Of a stretch of DNA of 10,265 nt, positions 1 to 5,975 are shown piece after piece. The translations under genes and the position numbers were made by a program. Every line of letters starts with the position of its first letter. Positions within the stretch are counted from its first letter, which is position 1. Source of the DNA: a bacterium (GTDB lineage: Bacteria; UBA9089; UBA9088; JAGUXG01); the NCBI GenBank assembly GCA_030018505.1, contig JASEHO010000020.1, forward strand, positions 6,424 to 16,688, given 5' to 3'. A model generated the notes under the pieces. It ran no database searches. It was not told the origin of the DNA and saw nothing but the letters and a program-made list of their open reading frames with translations.

Positions 1-8
1 TAGTAAGA

Positions 9-84
9 AAAGGAGATAAGGAGATTATGGGGATATTGGAGATATATTTTATCTCCCTATCTTTCTTATCCCCATATCCCCTTT
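9..84. repeat. Long imperfect purine/pyrimidine hairpin
   Basis: Three nested arms pair. Bases 9-18 (AAAGGAGATA) pair with 75-84 with one mismatch. Bases 29-35 (GGGGATA) pair with 67-73. Bases 38-44 (GGAGATA) pair with 50-56 across a 5-base loop. One strand of the stem is almost pure purine with a GGAGATA/GGGGATA periodicity, which suggests it grew from a short tandem unit and its inverted copy. It could end transcription from a gene left of the window, but no T-tract follows it directly. A dispersed hairpin repeat is equally possible. Confidence 0.5.
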
Positions 85-255
85 ATTTACACACCATCTT
101 TCTTTTCACCTTTTTTACACTTTACCTTCACCCATTTATAAAAAGCGATCTTTCGCTTTAATCCTTTTTTACATAAGTTCAGTGATTGCAGTAGGTTGCC
201 TGTCATTTAGAATAGCCACACCCAATAGATTTGGTATTCCCTATTTTTTTGTAAA

Positions 256-411
256 GGCTGTTTTCATTGGGCATATATGATAGGGGAGACTTTCAATTAC
301 TACTCTTGTTATCCGTAGCATAGCATAATTATATAACATCGGACCATAATGAAGAAAAAAGGGTTGCGTCTCAGTAATGCCTCCCCTATCGGCAAAATTC
401 CGTGAAGAGCC
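256..411. mobile_element. Mini-element with ISL3-like inverted ends (candidate MITE)
   Basis: The left end at 256 starts GGCTGTTTTC and the right end, read inward on the minus strand from 411, starts GGCTCTTCACGG. About 22 bases inward both ends carry the identical 10-mer GATAGGGGAG (279-288, and its complement at 381-390), followed by an imperfect match. ISL3-family insertion sequences have GG-starting ends and make 8-bp duplications, so a non-autonomous ISL3-like element is my reading. The flanking octamers (248-255 and 412-419) do not match, so either the limits are slightly wrong or the insertion is old. No transposase fragment is visible inside. Confidence 0.4.
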
Positions 412-459
412 AAAAATTTACAGGCTCGATAACTGAGGGGTTACGAGATCATAAAATTT

Positions 460-488
460 TTGACTTGACTTAAAGAAGGTATTATAAG
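460..488 (+). promoter_or_regulatory. Sigma70-type promoter of the sugar dehydratase gene
   Basis: A -35 box TTGACT (460-465) and a -10 box TATAAG (483-488) are separated by 17 bases. A second overlapping TTGACT lies at 465-470. The predicted transcript would start only about 5-8 bases before the ATG at 501, giving a very short or nearly leaderless message. This fits the lack of a good ribosome binding site there. The assignment rests on consensus match alone. Confidence 0.45.
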
Positions 489-500
489 ATACTAAAGAGA

Positions 501-1898
501 ATGAAAAATCTTTTGGTTATAGGGGCAGGGGATGCAGGCTGGAGGGTTATCAGAGAGATACAGGCTCACAGAGAGTTGGGATACCAAATAATTGGTCTGA
601 TAGATGACGACCCAGAGAAGCTGAAAAAAGAGGTGATGGGAGTCAGGGTTTTGGGTGGCAGGGAAAGAATTTGTGAAATAGGAAAGAAAGAGAGGGTAGA
701 TGAGATAATTCTTGCCATTCCTTCTGCAGATGGAAAGGTGATAAGAGAGATTATCAACCATTGCAAAGAAACAAGGGCATCTTTCAAAATAGTGCCAGGC
801 ATATTAGAGATTTTAAGTGGTGATGTCCAGCTTCATCAGATAAGAGAGGTAAGCCCCGAAGACCTTCTTGGAAGAGAGACAGTAACCGTAAATATAGACG
901 AAATATCCAGCTTCCTAAAGGGAAAGAGGGTGCTAATCACAGGTGCGGCAGGTTCTATCGGTTCTGAATTGAGTAGATATGTAGCTAAATTTTCTCCTGA
1001 CAAGCTCTTTCTTCTTGACCATAACGAGAATGACCTCTATCTTCTCTATCTTTCCCTGAAAGAAAGCATAGAAGTCATTCCCATTGTTGCTGATATAAGA
1101 GATGGACGAAGGCTTGAGACCATATTTAAGACATTTAGCCCAGAGATTATCTTCCATTCTGCTGCCTTAAAGCATGTGCCACTTATGGAGGCTAATCTTA
1201 TAGAAGCAATAAAGACCAACATCTTTGGCACGCAGCTATTGATAGAGTTAGGAGAGAGAAGCTCTATCGAAAGGTTTATCTTAATCTCTACAGATAAAGC
1301 CTCTGTTCCAATATCTGTTATGGGAGCGACAAAGAGGGTGGCAGAGTCCCTCTTTCAACTCTACACACCAAACAAAACAAGATTTTCTGTGGTTAGATTC
1401 GGAAATATTTTAGGAAGCAATGGCTCTGTTCTACCTATATTTAGAAGCCAGATAAAGAGGAGGGTTCCTCTTACCGTAACCCATCAAGAGGCAAGTAGAT
1501 ATTTTATGACCCAGGCCGAGGCAGTATCCCTTATCCTTCAGGCCGCATCCTTTGAGGCAGTCTCTGGAAGAATTTATGTCTTGGATATGGGAGAGGCAGT
1601 AAATATCACTGACCTGGCAAAGAATCTGCTCATTCTATCCTCTGCCCAAGAGATAGGGATTGAGTATATAGGATTACGGCCAGGAGAGAGACTGAAAGAA
1701 GAAGATATAAGAAAGGGGACAAAGCCTACCACCTGCTCAAAGATATTCTATAAGGACCAGGACCCGGTAAAAAATCCTAAGGCGCTCATCAGGAAACTCC
1801 ATATCCTAAAAAACATAATAGAGAGAGAGGATACCGAGAGGGCAAGGGAGTTCCTCTTTGAGATGGTGAAATTTGTTGATGGGATTTTGTTGGAGTAA
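501..1898 (+). CDS. Soluble FlaA1/CapD-type UDP-sugar 4,6-dehydratase/epimerase
   Basis: This is a polysaccharide-biosynthesis short-chain dehydrogenase that acts on a UDP-activated hexosamine, the first step toward modified surface sugars. Residues 1-125 form a Rossmann-like, CoA-binding-type domain (GAGDAG at 8-13). Residues 142-440 are the NAD(P)-binding catalytic domain with TGAAGSIGSE at 147-156, STDKA at 263-267 and MGATK at 274-278. The Met-x3-Lys arrangement, in place of the usual Tyr-x3-Lys, is characteristic of the inverting 4,6-dehydratases such as FlaA1, PglF and WbpM. At 465 residues it lacks the N-terminal transmembrane helices of the roughly 600-residue PglF/WbpM proteins, so it should be cytosolic. 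The ATG at 501 fits the domain start but has no clear Shine-Dalgarno. Exact substrate and stereochemistry cannot be read from the sequence. It is followed after 17 bases by larE on the same strand. Confidence 0.88.
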   Translation: MKNLLVIGAGDAGWRVIREIQAHRELGYQIIGLIDDDPEKLKKEVMGVRVLGGRERICEIGKKERVDEIILAIPSADGKVIREIINHCKETRASFKIVPGILEILSGDVQLHQIREVSPEDLLGRETVTVNIDEISSFLKGKRVLITGAAGSIGSELSRYVAKFSPDKLFLLDHNENDLYLLYLSLKESIEVIPIVADIRDGRRLETIFKTFSPEIIFHSAALKHVPLMEANLIEAIKTNIFGTQLLIELGERSSIERFILISTDKASVPISVMGATKRVAESLFQLYTPNKTRFSVVRFGNILGSNGSVLPIFRSQIKRRVPLTVTHQEASRYFMTQAEAVSLILQAASFEAVSGRIYVLDMGEAVNITDLAKNLLILSSAQEIGIEYIGLRPGERLKEEDIRKGTKPTTCSKIFYKDQDPVKNPKALIRKLHILKNIIEREDTERAREFLFEMVKFVDGILLE

Positions 1899-1915
1899 TT
1901 CTGGTTATACCTGCT

Positions 1916-2746
1916 ATGCTTTCTCAACCTACAACTTTACAGTATAAAAAGGTGAATATTGCCAAAAAATTGGAGGGGATGAAAAGGCTTCTCCTGGAGA
2001 TGAAAAGCGTTTTGGTCGCTTACTCTGGAGGGGTTGATTCTACTTTGCTCCTCAAGGTAGCAAAAGATACATTGGGAGAGAAGGTATTGGCTGTAACATC
2101 TGAATCTTCTCTTTACCCTGCCTCAGAGATTGAACAAGCAAAGGCTGTAGCTTCCAAATTGGGGGTAAGGCACAGGTCGATTCTATCTGATGAACTTAAT
2201 ATTCCAGGCTTTGCTGAAAATCCAAAAGATAGATGTTATCTCTGCAAAGTAGAGCTATTTGGCAGATTGACCCAGATAGCCAAAGAAGAGGGTTTATCCT
2301 GTATCCTTGATGGAGGAAACGCAGATGACCTATCTGACGAAAGACCTGGCAGGCGTGCGGCTGTTGCATTTGGGGTCAGGTCGCCATTAGAAGAGGTTTC
2401 CCTAACTAAGGATGAGATACGAAAGCTCTCAAGAAGATTGGGGCTGGTTACCTATAATAAGCAGTCTTTTGCCTGCCTTGCCTCAAGATTTCCTTATGGA
2501 AGAAAGATTACAGAAGAGGCTTTGAGAAGGGTAGAATCTTCTGAGGAGTATCTCAAGGGATTGGGAATCTTGCAAGTGCGGGTGAGAGATTATGAAGCCC
2601 TCTGCAAAATTGAGGTAGAGAAACAGGATATGGAAACCTGCCTGAAAGACCGAGAAAAGATAGTTGAAAGGCTTAAAGCATTCGGTTACACCTACATCAC
2701 CCTTGACCTTTGCGGCTACAGAACAGGGAGCATGAACCTCGTCTAA
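1916..2746 (+). CDS. larE: ATP-dependent sulfur transferase LarE-like protein
   Basis: LarE adenylates and sulfurates the pyridinium dicarboxylate precursor of the nickel-pincer nucleotide cofactor, first known from lactate racemase. The PP-loop ATP motif SGGVDS is at residues 37-42, a CxxC (C107, C110) follows in DRCYLCK, and the family signature ACLASR places C187 where the sacrificial cysteine of Lactobacillus plantarum LarE lies. The C-terminal LCGYRTGSMN is also typical of the family. The protein has seven cysteines in all. The start is uncertain. ATG 1916 has no Shine-Dalgarno; GTG 1952 would give a more typical N-terminus (VNIAKKLEGMK), and ATG 1979 has GGAGG only 2 bases upstream. It is probably co-transcribed with the preceding gene. 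No larA, larB or larC is in the window, so its partner enzyme is unknown and some other sulfur-transfer role is possible. Confidence 0.85.
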   Translation: MLSQPTTLQYKKVNIAKKLEGMKRLLLEMKSVLVAYSGGVDSTLLLKVAKDTLGEKVLAVTSESSLYPASEIEQAKAVASKLGVRHRSILSDELNIPGFAENPKDRCYLCKVELFGRLTQIAKEEGLSCILDGGNADDLSDERPGRRAAVAFGVRSPLEEVSLTKDEIRKLSRRLGLVTYNKQSFACLASRFPYGRKITEEALRRVESSEEYLKGLGILQVRVRDYEALCKIEVEKQDMETCLKDREKIVERLKAFGYTYITLDLCGYRTGSMNLV

Positions 2747-2777
2747 GCTAAAATCATCCTAATCTTACAACATTCTA

Positions 2778-3191
2778 CTATTTTCTTGCCATTGCCTTGA
2801 CCACATCAGAAATAGAGAGTATTCCAGCTGGAAAGAGCTTGGTCTTTTCGCCAACCTTCACCTCTTGCTGGACAATAAGCCTATGGATACTGTATATACC
2901 CATAAACCTGACAGCTTCCATTAAATCATCTTCTCTGTTGACAGTTATAGCTGGAGAGGTCATTATCTCCTTGACTGTTATCTTTCCTAAGTTGCCTTCC
3001 ATATCACCGCTTACAAGCCTGATCATATCTGCCTCAGAGAGAACACCAACCAATTCTCCATCAACAGAGGTAACTGCCAAACCACTTATATCATTATCCA
3101 CCAGCATCTCTGCAGCCTCATAGACTAAAGCATCCTCTGAAATGGTAATCACGCTCCTGGTCATTATATCCTTAACCTTCAGTTCCTTCAT
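2778..3191 (-). CDS. Tandem CBS-domain protein
   Basis: This 137-residue cytosolic protein consists of little more than two CBS motifs (about residues 7-60 and 73-135), which fold into a Bateman module. Such modules bind adenine nucleotides (AMP, ATP, SAM or similar) and act as energy or metabolite sensors. Typical features are VKDIMTR and VKEIMTS at the start of each repeat and SEADMIRLV / SISDVVKAM at the ends. No catalytic domain is fused to it, so the target it regulates is unknown. The start is firm: AGGAGGTG (3198-3205) precedes the ATG by 6 bases. It converges with larE, with 31 bases between the stop codons and no obvious terminator. Its promoter -10 box lies at 3215-3220, next to the cassette array. 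Confidence 0.85.
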   Translation of the reverse strand: MKELKVKDIMTRSVITISEDALVYEAAEMLVDNDISGLAVTSVDGELVGVLSEADMIRLVSGDMEGNLGKITVKEIMTSPAITVNREDDLMEAVRFMGIYSIHRLIVQQEVKVGEKTKLFPAGILSISDVVKAMARK

Positions 3192-3214
3192 TATTTACAC
3201 CTCCTTTTTGGTTA

Positions 3215-3220
3215 ATTATA
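3215..3220 (-). promoter_or_regulatory. -10 box of the CBS-protein gene
   Basis: The minus strand reads a perfect TATAAT here, 24 bases before the ATG at 3191 and just upstream of the AGGAGGTG site. At a 17-base spacing the -35 hexamer (3238-3243, GTGAGC) matches consensus at only three positions and lies inside the attC-like site. The cassette boundary is at 3230/3231, so the array insertion may have replaced the original -35 region. This is a consensus match only. Confidence 0.4.
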
Positions 3221-3224
3221 TTCC

Positions 3225-3405
3225 ATCTAATGATCAAGCTCACCTGCTGCCAACAGTATTGGCACAAACTTTGGAAAACCACTAAACTTTGATAGGGCAC
3301 AGAACTTCAGAAAACTATAGCCTGTTGGCGATCAGGTGCCTGTCTGCGCCTGCCTGTGCAACGGCAGACAGGTGCTACGCACAGGCAGGCAGCGATTGAT
3401 TAGAC
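3225..3405 (-). other. attC-like site of cassette 1 (long, degenerate)
   Basis: Read on the minus strand, this site begins 18 bases after the methyltransferase stop codon with GTCTAAT (R'' type, last base off consensus) and ends with ATTAGAT (R' type, first base off consensus). Between them the arms pair around CTGCTGCCAACAG (3244-3256) and its partner CTGTTGGCGATCAGG (3323-3337). The R'' nonamer TCTGTCTAA (complement of 3400-3408) is an exact complement of the cassette's own 5' end (5216-5224), as expected for a circularised cassette. The site is 181 bases long because of a 51-base palindromic insert at 3340-3390. It is a clear sibling of the site at 5876-5970. Confidence 0.65.
3340..3390. 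repeat. 51-base double-palindrome insert within attC
   Basis: Aligning this attC with its sibling at 5876-5970 shows GGTGC directly joined to AGTGATTGG there, while here 51 extra bases separate GGTGC from AGCGATTGA. The insert and its border contain two interlocked inverted repeats: CCTGTCTGC (3339-3347) with 3364-3372, and GCCTGCCTGTGC (3348-3359) with 3379-3390, both perfect. Their order is a-b-a'-b', so both stems cannot form together in a simple nested fold. It is more G+C-rich than its surroundings and looks like a small dispersed palindromic (REP-like) element. Confidence 0.55.
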
Positions 3406-3423
3406 AGAGTAAAATTGTTCATT

Positions 3424-4362
3424 TTATTTGCAACTCATACTTTCAAGATCAAATAACTTTGGAGATGTAAATTCTACTAATAATTCTCTGATTCTCTCTT
3501 GTGCTAATTTTACATAACCTTCGTCTATATCATACCCTACATAATGACGATTTGTCTTTATTGCTGCTACTGCAGCCTGACCACTTCCAATAAAAGGGTC
3601 TAATACAACCTCCCCTTCAAAGGTGTATAGCTGAATCAATCTATAAGGCAACTCAACAGGAAATGGGGCAGGGTGTCCAACCCTTTGGGCAGAGACTGCC
3701 CCAAATGTCCAGACACTCTTGGTAAATTGCAAAAATTCCTCTTTAGAGATAGAACTTTTTTTACTGTTGTTAGTATTCCTTCTAAACATACCTTTGGAAA
3801 AGACTAAAACATACTCATGAATATCCCTTAAGGTCGGATTGGCAGGAGAAAGCCAACTCCCCCAAGCTGTAGATGGACTGGAACTTGAAGCCTTATTCCA
3901 TATAACCTCTCCTCTCATAAGAAATCCCAAATTAAGCATATCTTTCACTATGAAAGCATGTAGAGGAATATAGGGCTTCCTTCCTAAATTTGCAATGTTA
4001 ATACAAACCCTGCCTCTTGGAACAAGTACCCTATGAACCTCTTGCCATACCCTCTTTAGGAACTGTAAATATTCTTCCAATGTAAAGTCTTCATCGTATT
4101 CTTTTCCAACATTATAGGGAGGAGAGGTTACCATCAAATGTATACTATTATCAGGCAATTCTTCCATCTTCTCGGAGGATTTGCAAAAAATTTTGTCCAA
4201 AGATTGTGAAGGTATAGGATTTTCTATATATTTGACCTTCTGCTCCTTTGGTAGTCCTTCGTATAATTTGCTCATATAGAAAGATGTAGAATCATGATTT
4301 ATTCTGCCAGGAGCACCAAAAGGACTTGTCTGGGTTCCTCTTTTTGCCTTGAGGGTTCTCAT
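3424..4362 (-). CDS. Type II DNA methyltransferase, beta class (probably N4-cytosine)
   Basis: This enzyme transfers a methyl group from S-adenosylmethionine to DNA and protects sites cut by the partner nuclease. The catalytic motif IV TSPPY lies at residues 79-83; SPPY favours N4-cytosine over N6-adenine methylation. The SAM-binding motif DPFIGSG lies at 255-261, and the order IV then I marks the beta class. HPAPFP at about 230-235 is the usual segment before motif I. I chose ATG 4362 (312 residues) rather than an upstream start because AGGAGG lies 6 bases before it and the ATG follows the nuclease stop codon by a single base, indicating coupled translation. An in-frame start at 4389 would overlap the nuclease gene. 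It ends 18 bases before the attC-like site, so it is the last gene of cassette 1. Reading frame and motifs appear intact. The recognition sequence cannot be read; CGCG is a guess from the ThaI-like partner. Confidence 0.85.
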   Translation of the reverse strand: MRTLKAKRGTQTSPFGAPGRINHDSTSFYMSKLYEGLPKEQKVKYIENPIPSQSLDKIFCKSSEKMEELPDNSIHLMVTSPPYNVGKEYDEDFTLEEYLQFLKRVWQEVHRVLVPRGRVCINIANLGRKPYIPLHAFIVKDMLNLGFLMRGEVIWNKASSSSPSTAWGSWLSPANPTLRDIHEYVLVFSKGMFRRNTNNSKKSSISKEEFLQFTKSVWTFGAVSAQRVGHPAPFPVELPYRLIQLYTFEGEVVLDPFIGSGQAAVAAIKTNRHYVGYDIDEGYVKLAQERIRELLVEFTSPKLFDLESMSCK

Positions 4363-4363
4363 C

Positions 4364-5169
4364 TTAATCCTCCTCCCTCCAATAATCAACCCATCTTTTG
4401 TAAGGGCTGTAGTCTATTTCTGTTCGTTGCCAGTGAATTTCAATAACCTTACTGTCTTTATCTTTAATCAAAGTTGATAATGCCTCTTTGGTTATCTCCA
4501 CACCTCTTGGATTTGTTCCCGGTTTAGGAAGTTTAATATAATCCTTTCTACCCATCTCCCTAAAAAGCCTTTTCTGGACATCCAAAGGTATATAGTAAAA
4601 CCCTCCAATATTATTCCAGTCAATCTGGACAAGCAAGATATCACAATGTGGAGAATAGCCATCGCAAAACTCTCTTGCTTTTTGAGTATCCACCGTCCAT
4701 ATAAGTTTAACACCACTAAATCCTCTACCCGTAATTGTTTTGATGGACACAGGTTGTCCAGATAATCTTACATCTACTTCAGGTTCAGTGATAGGAATTT
4801 CAGTCTCTACATTTGCTTCACCAAATTTGTAGATGAGTAAAGCTACTATGATTCTTTCCCGAAGAGAACCAACCTCCATTCCGATTTTCCCTGCCCTTGA
4901 ACTTTCGTAACTATTTACCATCTAAAAGTGAAGCAACAACCAAGCAATAGAATTCATTGCAAAATTATCAATGAGCAATTAACTTTTGAAGAAGAGAAAT
5001 AATTTTAAGATGCTAATTGCTAATTTTACATTTTACATTGAACTTTACCGAGTTATTTCAGATGAGTAAAGTGTTACGAACTTTCTAATTCTGCCAGATG
5101 AAATAAATGAGGCTTAATCTTCTCTGACAACCTTTTATCTTCAAATATCTCGATTAAACGACCTGACAT
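4364..5169 (-). pseudogene. ThaI-like type II restriction endonuclease, split by a MITE
   Basis: The gene starts at ATG 5169 behind GGAGG (8 bases upstream) and encodes 31 residues ending in AELESS. It then runs into a TAA that lies within the first bases of an inserted element. The reading frame resumes at ESSRAGKIGMEVG beyond the element (4906 downward) and continues to the stop at 4364. Joining the halves across one copy of the 8-base duplication gives a 208-residue protein. PEVD (70-73) and SIK (82-84) form a PD-(D/E)xK-type active site in which Ser stands in the usual acidic position. The sequence resembles the ThaI restriction endonuclease family from memory (ThaI cuts CGCG); family membership is less certain than the restriction-modification role. 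An ATG supplied by the element (4921) could give a 185-residue product (MVNSY fused to ESSRAGK) with the active site intact but 28 N-terminal residues missing and no ribosome site. Loss of function is therefore likely but not proven. Confidence 0.75.
4907..5077. mobile_element. IS66-type MITE inserted in the nuclease gene (171 bp)
   Basis: The ends are inverted repeats: GTAACTATTTAC at 4907 and, on the other strand from 5077, GTAACACTTTAC (10 of 12 identical), with CATCT following in both. The element is flanked by perfect 8-base direct repeats GAACTTTC at 4899-4906 and 5078-5085. Removing the element plus one copy restores the endonuclease reading frame, which proves the limits. GTAA termini and 8-bp duplications are known hallmarks of IS66-family transposons. 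There is no coding capacity, so it must have been moved in trans. Its 5025-5077 end is nearly identical to the copy at the right edge of the window. Confidence 0.82.
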
Positions 5170-5218
5170 CCTTTACTCCTCCATTTTTTGTATAGCAAGC
5201 TAATATGTGTATTCATCT

Positions 5219-5279
5219 GTCTAACGATAGAGCTCAGCCGCCGAGCGATAGCGAGGTCCGCTGCAACGACTTGTTAGGT
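5219..5279 (-). other. attC site of cassette 2 (canonical, 61 bp)
   Basis: On the minus strand the site starts with ACCTAAC, matching the R'' consensus RYYYAAC, and ends with GTTAGAC, matching the R' consensus GTTRRRY. The inner arms AAGTCGTTGCAGCGGAC and GGCGGCTGAGCTC pair imperfectly, as L'' and L' boxes do, and a short loop closes the hairpin. This layout closely resembles attC sites common in environmental integrons. It begins 14 bases after the toxin stop codon, the normal position. It is the best-formed of the three sites and anchors the interpretation of the other two. Confidence 0.8.
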
Positions 5280-5293
5280 GAAGAATCTTAACC

Positions 5294-5560
5294 TCATTCA
5301 TAATGAGTCCACATACGGATTACCTTTACTGTTTTGATCTCCATTAGGACTTGATACACGAGACGATGTTGAATGTTAATACGACGAGAGTAAGCTCCTT
5401 CTAAGTCTCCAACTAATTTTTCAAACGGTGGTGGCTGATGGAATGGATTTTTTCTCAAAATATCTAACAGAATCTCAACTTTTGGACGAAGACCTGATGC
5501 TACAAGTTTTTTAGCATCTTTTTGAGCTTGCTTTGTGAAAACAAGTTGCCAATTCACCAC
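5294..5560 (-). CDS. YoeB/Txe-type toxin (ribosome-dependent mRNA interferase)
   Basis: This 88-residue RelE-superfamily toxin should cleave mRNA in the ribosomal A site when free of its antitoxin. The C-terminal half carries the YoeB signature SRRINIQHRLVYQV (58-71) and ends in WTHYE. E47, R66 and H86 align with the catalytic Glu, Arg and His of E. coli YoeB (E46, R65, H83), so it looks active. The start codon is GTG at 5560, preceded by AAGGA, and overlaps the antitoxin stop by 7 bases, indicating translational coupling. It is the last gene of cassette 2, 14 bases before attC. Toxin-antitoxin cassettes are common in chromosomal integrons, where they counter loss of the array. Confidence 0.9.
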   Translation of the reverse strand: MVNWQLVFTKQAQKDAKKLVASGLRPKVEILLDILRKNPFHQPPPFEKLVGDLEGAYSRRINIQHRLVYQVLMEIKTVKVIRMWTHYE

Positions 5561-5796
5561 TTCAGTTCCTTACTGCATTTATTGGTAGGTGTTTCGAGTC
5601 CTTCTCGAATTGATTCTCTCATTCCTCGGATTGATAAAAGATAAAGGGTTTCCTGTATTGCTCGCCAATCTTCCTCTGCAATAAGAACAGCATTAGCCCT
5701 TTTGCCTGTAATCTGAATAGGTTGGTGCGATGAAGCCACCTCATCCAACAGATTATATAATTTTGCTCTTGCTTTAGTAGTTGTTAATGTTGTCAT
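5554..5796 (-). CDS. Phd/YefM-family antitoxin
   Basis: This 80-residue antitoxin neutralises the YoeB-like toxin through its C-terminal tail and represses its own operon through the N-terminal DNA-binding fold. MTTLTTTKARAKLYNLLDEV at the start, then QITGKRANAVLIAEEDW, are the hallmark Phd/YefM segments. The charged tail (about 58-80) is the likely toxin-binding part. I chose ATG 5796 because GAGGTG lies 6 bases upstream and the protein then begins like its family. An ATG at 5802 and a farther in-frame start at 5826 are possible but lack proper spacing. A short palindrome (5806-5820) sits immediately upstream as a likely operator. It is the first gene of cassette 2. Confidence 0.9.
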   Translation of the reverse strand: MTTLTTTKARAKLYNLLDEVASSHQPIQITGKRANAVLIAEEDWRAIQETLYLLSIRGMRESIREGLETPTNKCSKELKW

Positions 5797-5805
5797 ATTC
5801 ATCAC

Positions 5806-5820
5806 CTCTATCAAATAGAG
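5806..5820. promoter_or_regulatory. Palindromic operator candidate of the toxin-antitoxin operon
   Basis: CTCTAT and ATAGAG form a perfect 6-base inverted repeat around CAA, 10 bases before the antitoxin ATG. Phd/YefM antitoxins bind short palindromes at their promoters, so an autoregulatory site is expected here. A TTGATA that could serve as a -35 box lies upstream on the minus strand (about 5847-5852), but the matching -10 is poor. Confidence 0.45.
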
Positions 5821-5875
5821 TACCATATTCCGTGCGTATTATCAAGCTCTAATTTGCCTCACTTTGCTTTTTATC

Positions 5876-5970
5876 ACATAATGATTGAGCTCTACTGCTG
5901 CCAACAGGATAGGCATAAACTTTGAAAAAATTACAGACTGTTGGCGGTCAGGTGCAGTGATTGGTTAGCT
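5876..5970 (-). other. attC-like site of cassette 3 (degenerate, 95 bp)
   Basis: On the minus strand it opens with AGCTAAC, one base off the R'' consensus, and ends with ATTATGT, a degenerate R'. The arms fold through CTGCCAACAG (5897-5906) against CTGTTGGCGG (5938-5947), with a loop of about 31 bases. It begins 5 bases after the membrane-protein stop codon. The R'' decamer (5963-5972, plus strand GGTTAGCTTG) has its exact complement at the cassette's own start (6462-6471). It shares most of its sequence with the attC-like site at 3225-3405, apart from a 51-base insert and a longer loop there. Confidence 0.65.
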
Positions 5971-5975
5971 TGTTT

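Larger units (their letters stand above)
1..500. other. Gene-free leader region upstream of the sugar dehydratase gene
   Basis: I see no credible coding region here. The stretch holds, in order, a long imperfect hairpin (9-84), a small 7-bp hairpin with a 4-base loop (142-159) followed after a few bases by a T-run, a mini-element with inverted ends (256-411), and a sigma70-like promoter just before the first gene (460-488). The sequence is pyrimidine-rich between 85 and 180. No tRNA, rRNA or riboswitch of a class I know could be fitted. Confidence 0.6.

Noticed and set aside
379..444. Possible cyclic-di-GMP riboswitch (GGCAAA, GAA and GGGGTTAC words, nested short stems)
   Set aside because: The conserved GACGCAAAGCC core and the receptor helix are missing. 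Part of the sequence is better explained as the right end of the inverted-repeat element at 256-411, and the promoter at 460-488 would leave this region untranscribed.
2747..2777. Bidirectional terminator between the convergent larE and CBS genes
   Set aside because: The 31 bases contain no inverted repeat of useful length and no T-tract.
2797..3123. 108-residue plus-strand open frame over the CBS gene
   Set aside because: The minus-strand frame has clear tandem CBS motifs and a strong Shine-Dalgarno; the plus frame is Ser/Ile/Thr-rich without any motif.
4364..4921. A complete 185-residue restriction endonuclease starting at 4921
   Set aside because: The first five codons lie in the MITE, there is no ribosome binding site, and the true N-terminal part with a good Shine-Dalgarno is found beyond the element at 5169.
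3225..5970. CRISPR array suggested by similar repeats at three spaced positions
   Set aside because: The repeats are 61-181 bases long, differ in sequence, are separated by genes, and fold as attC-like hairpins.
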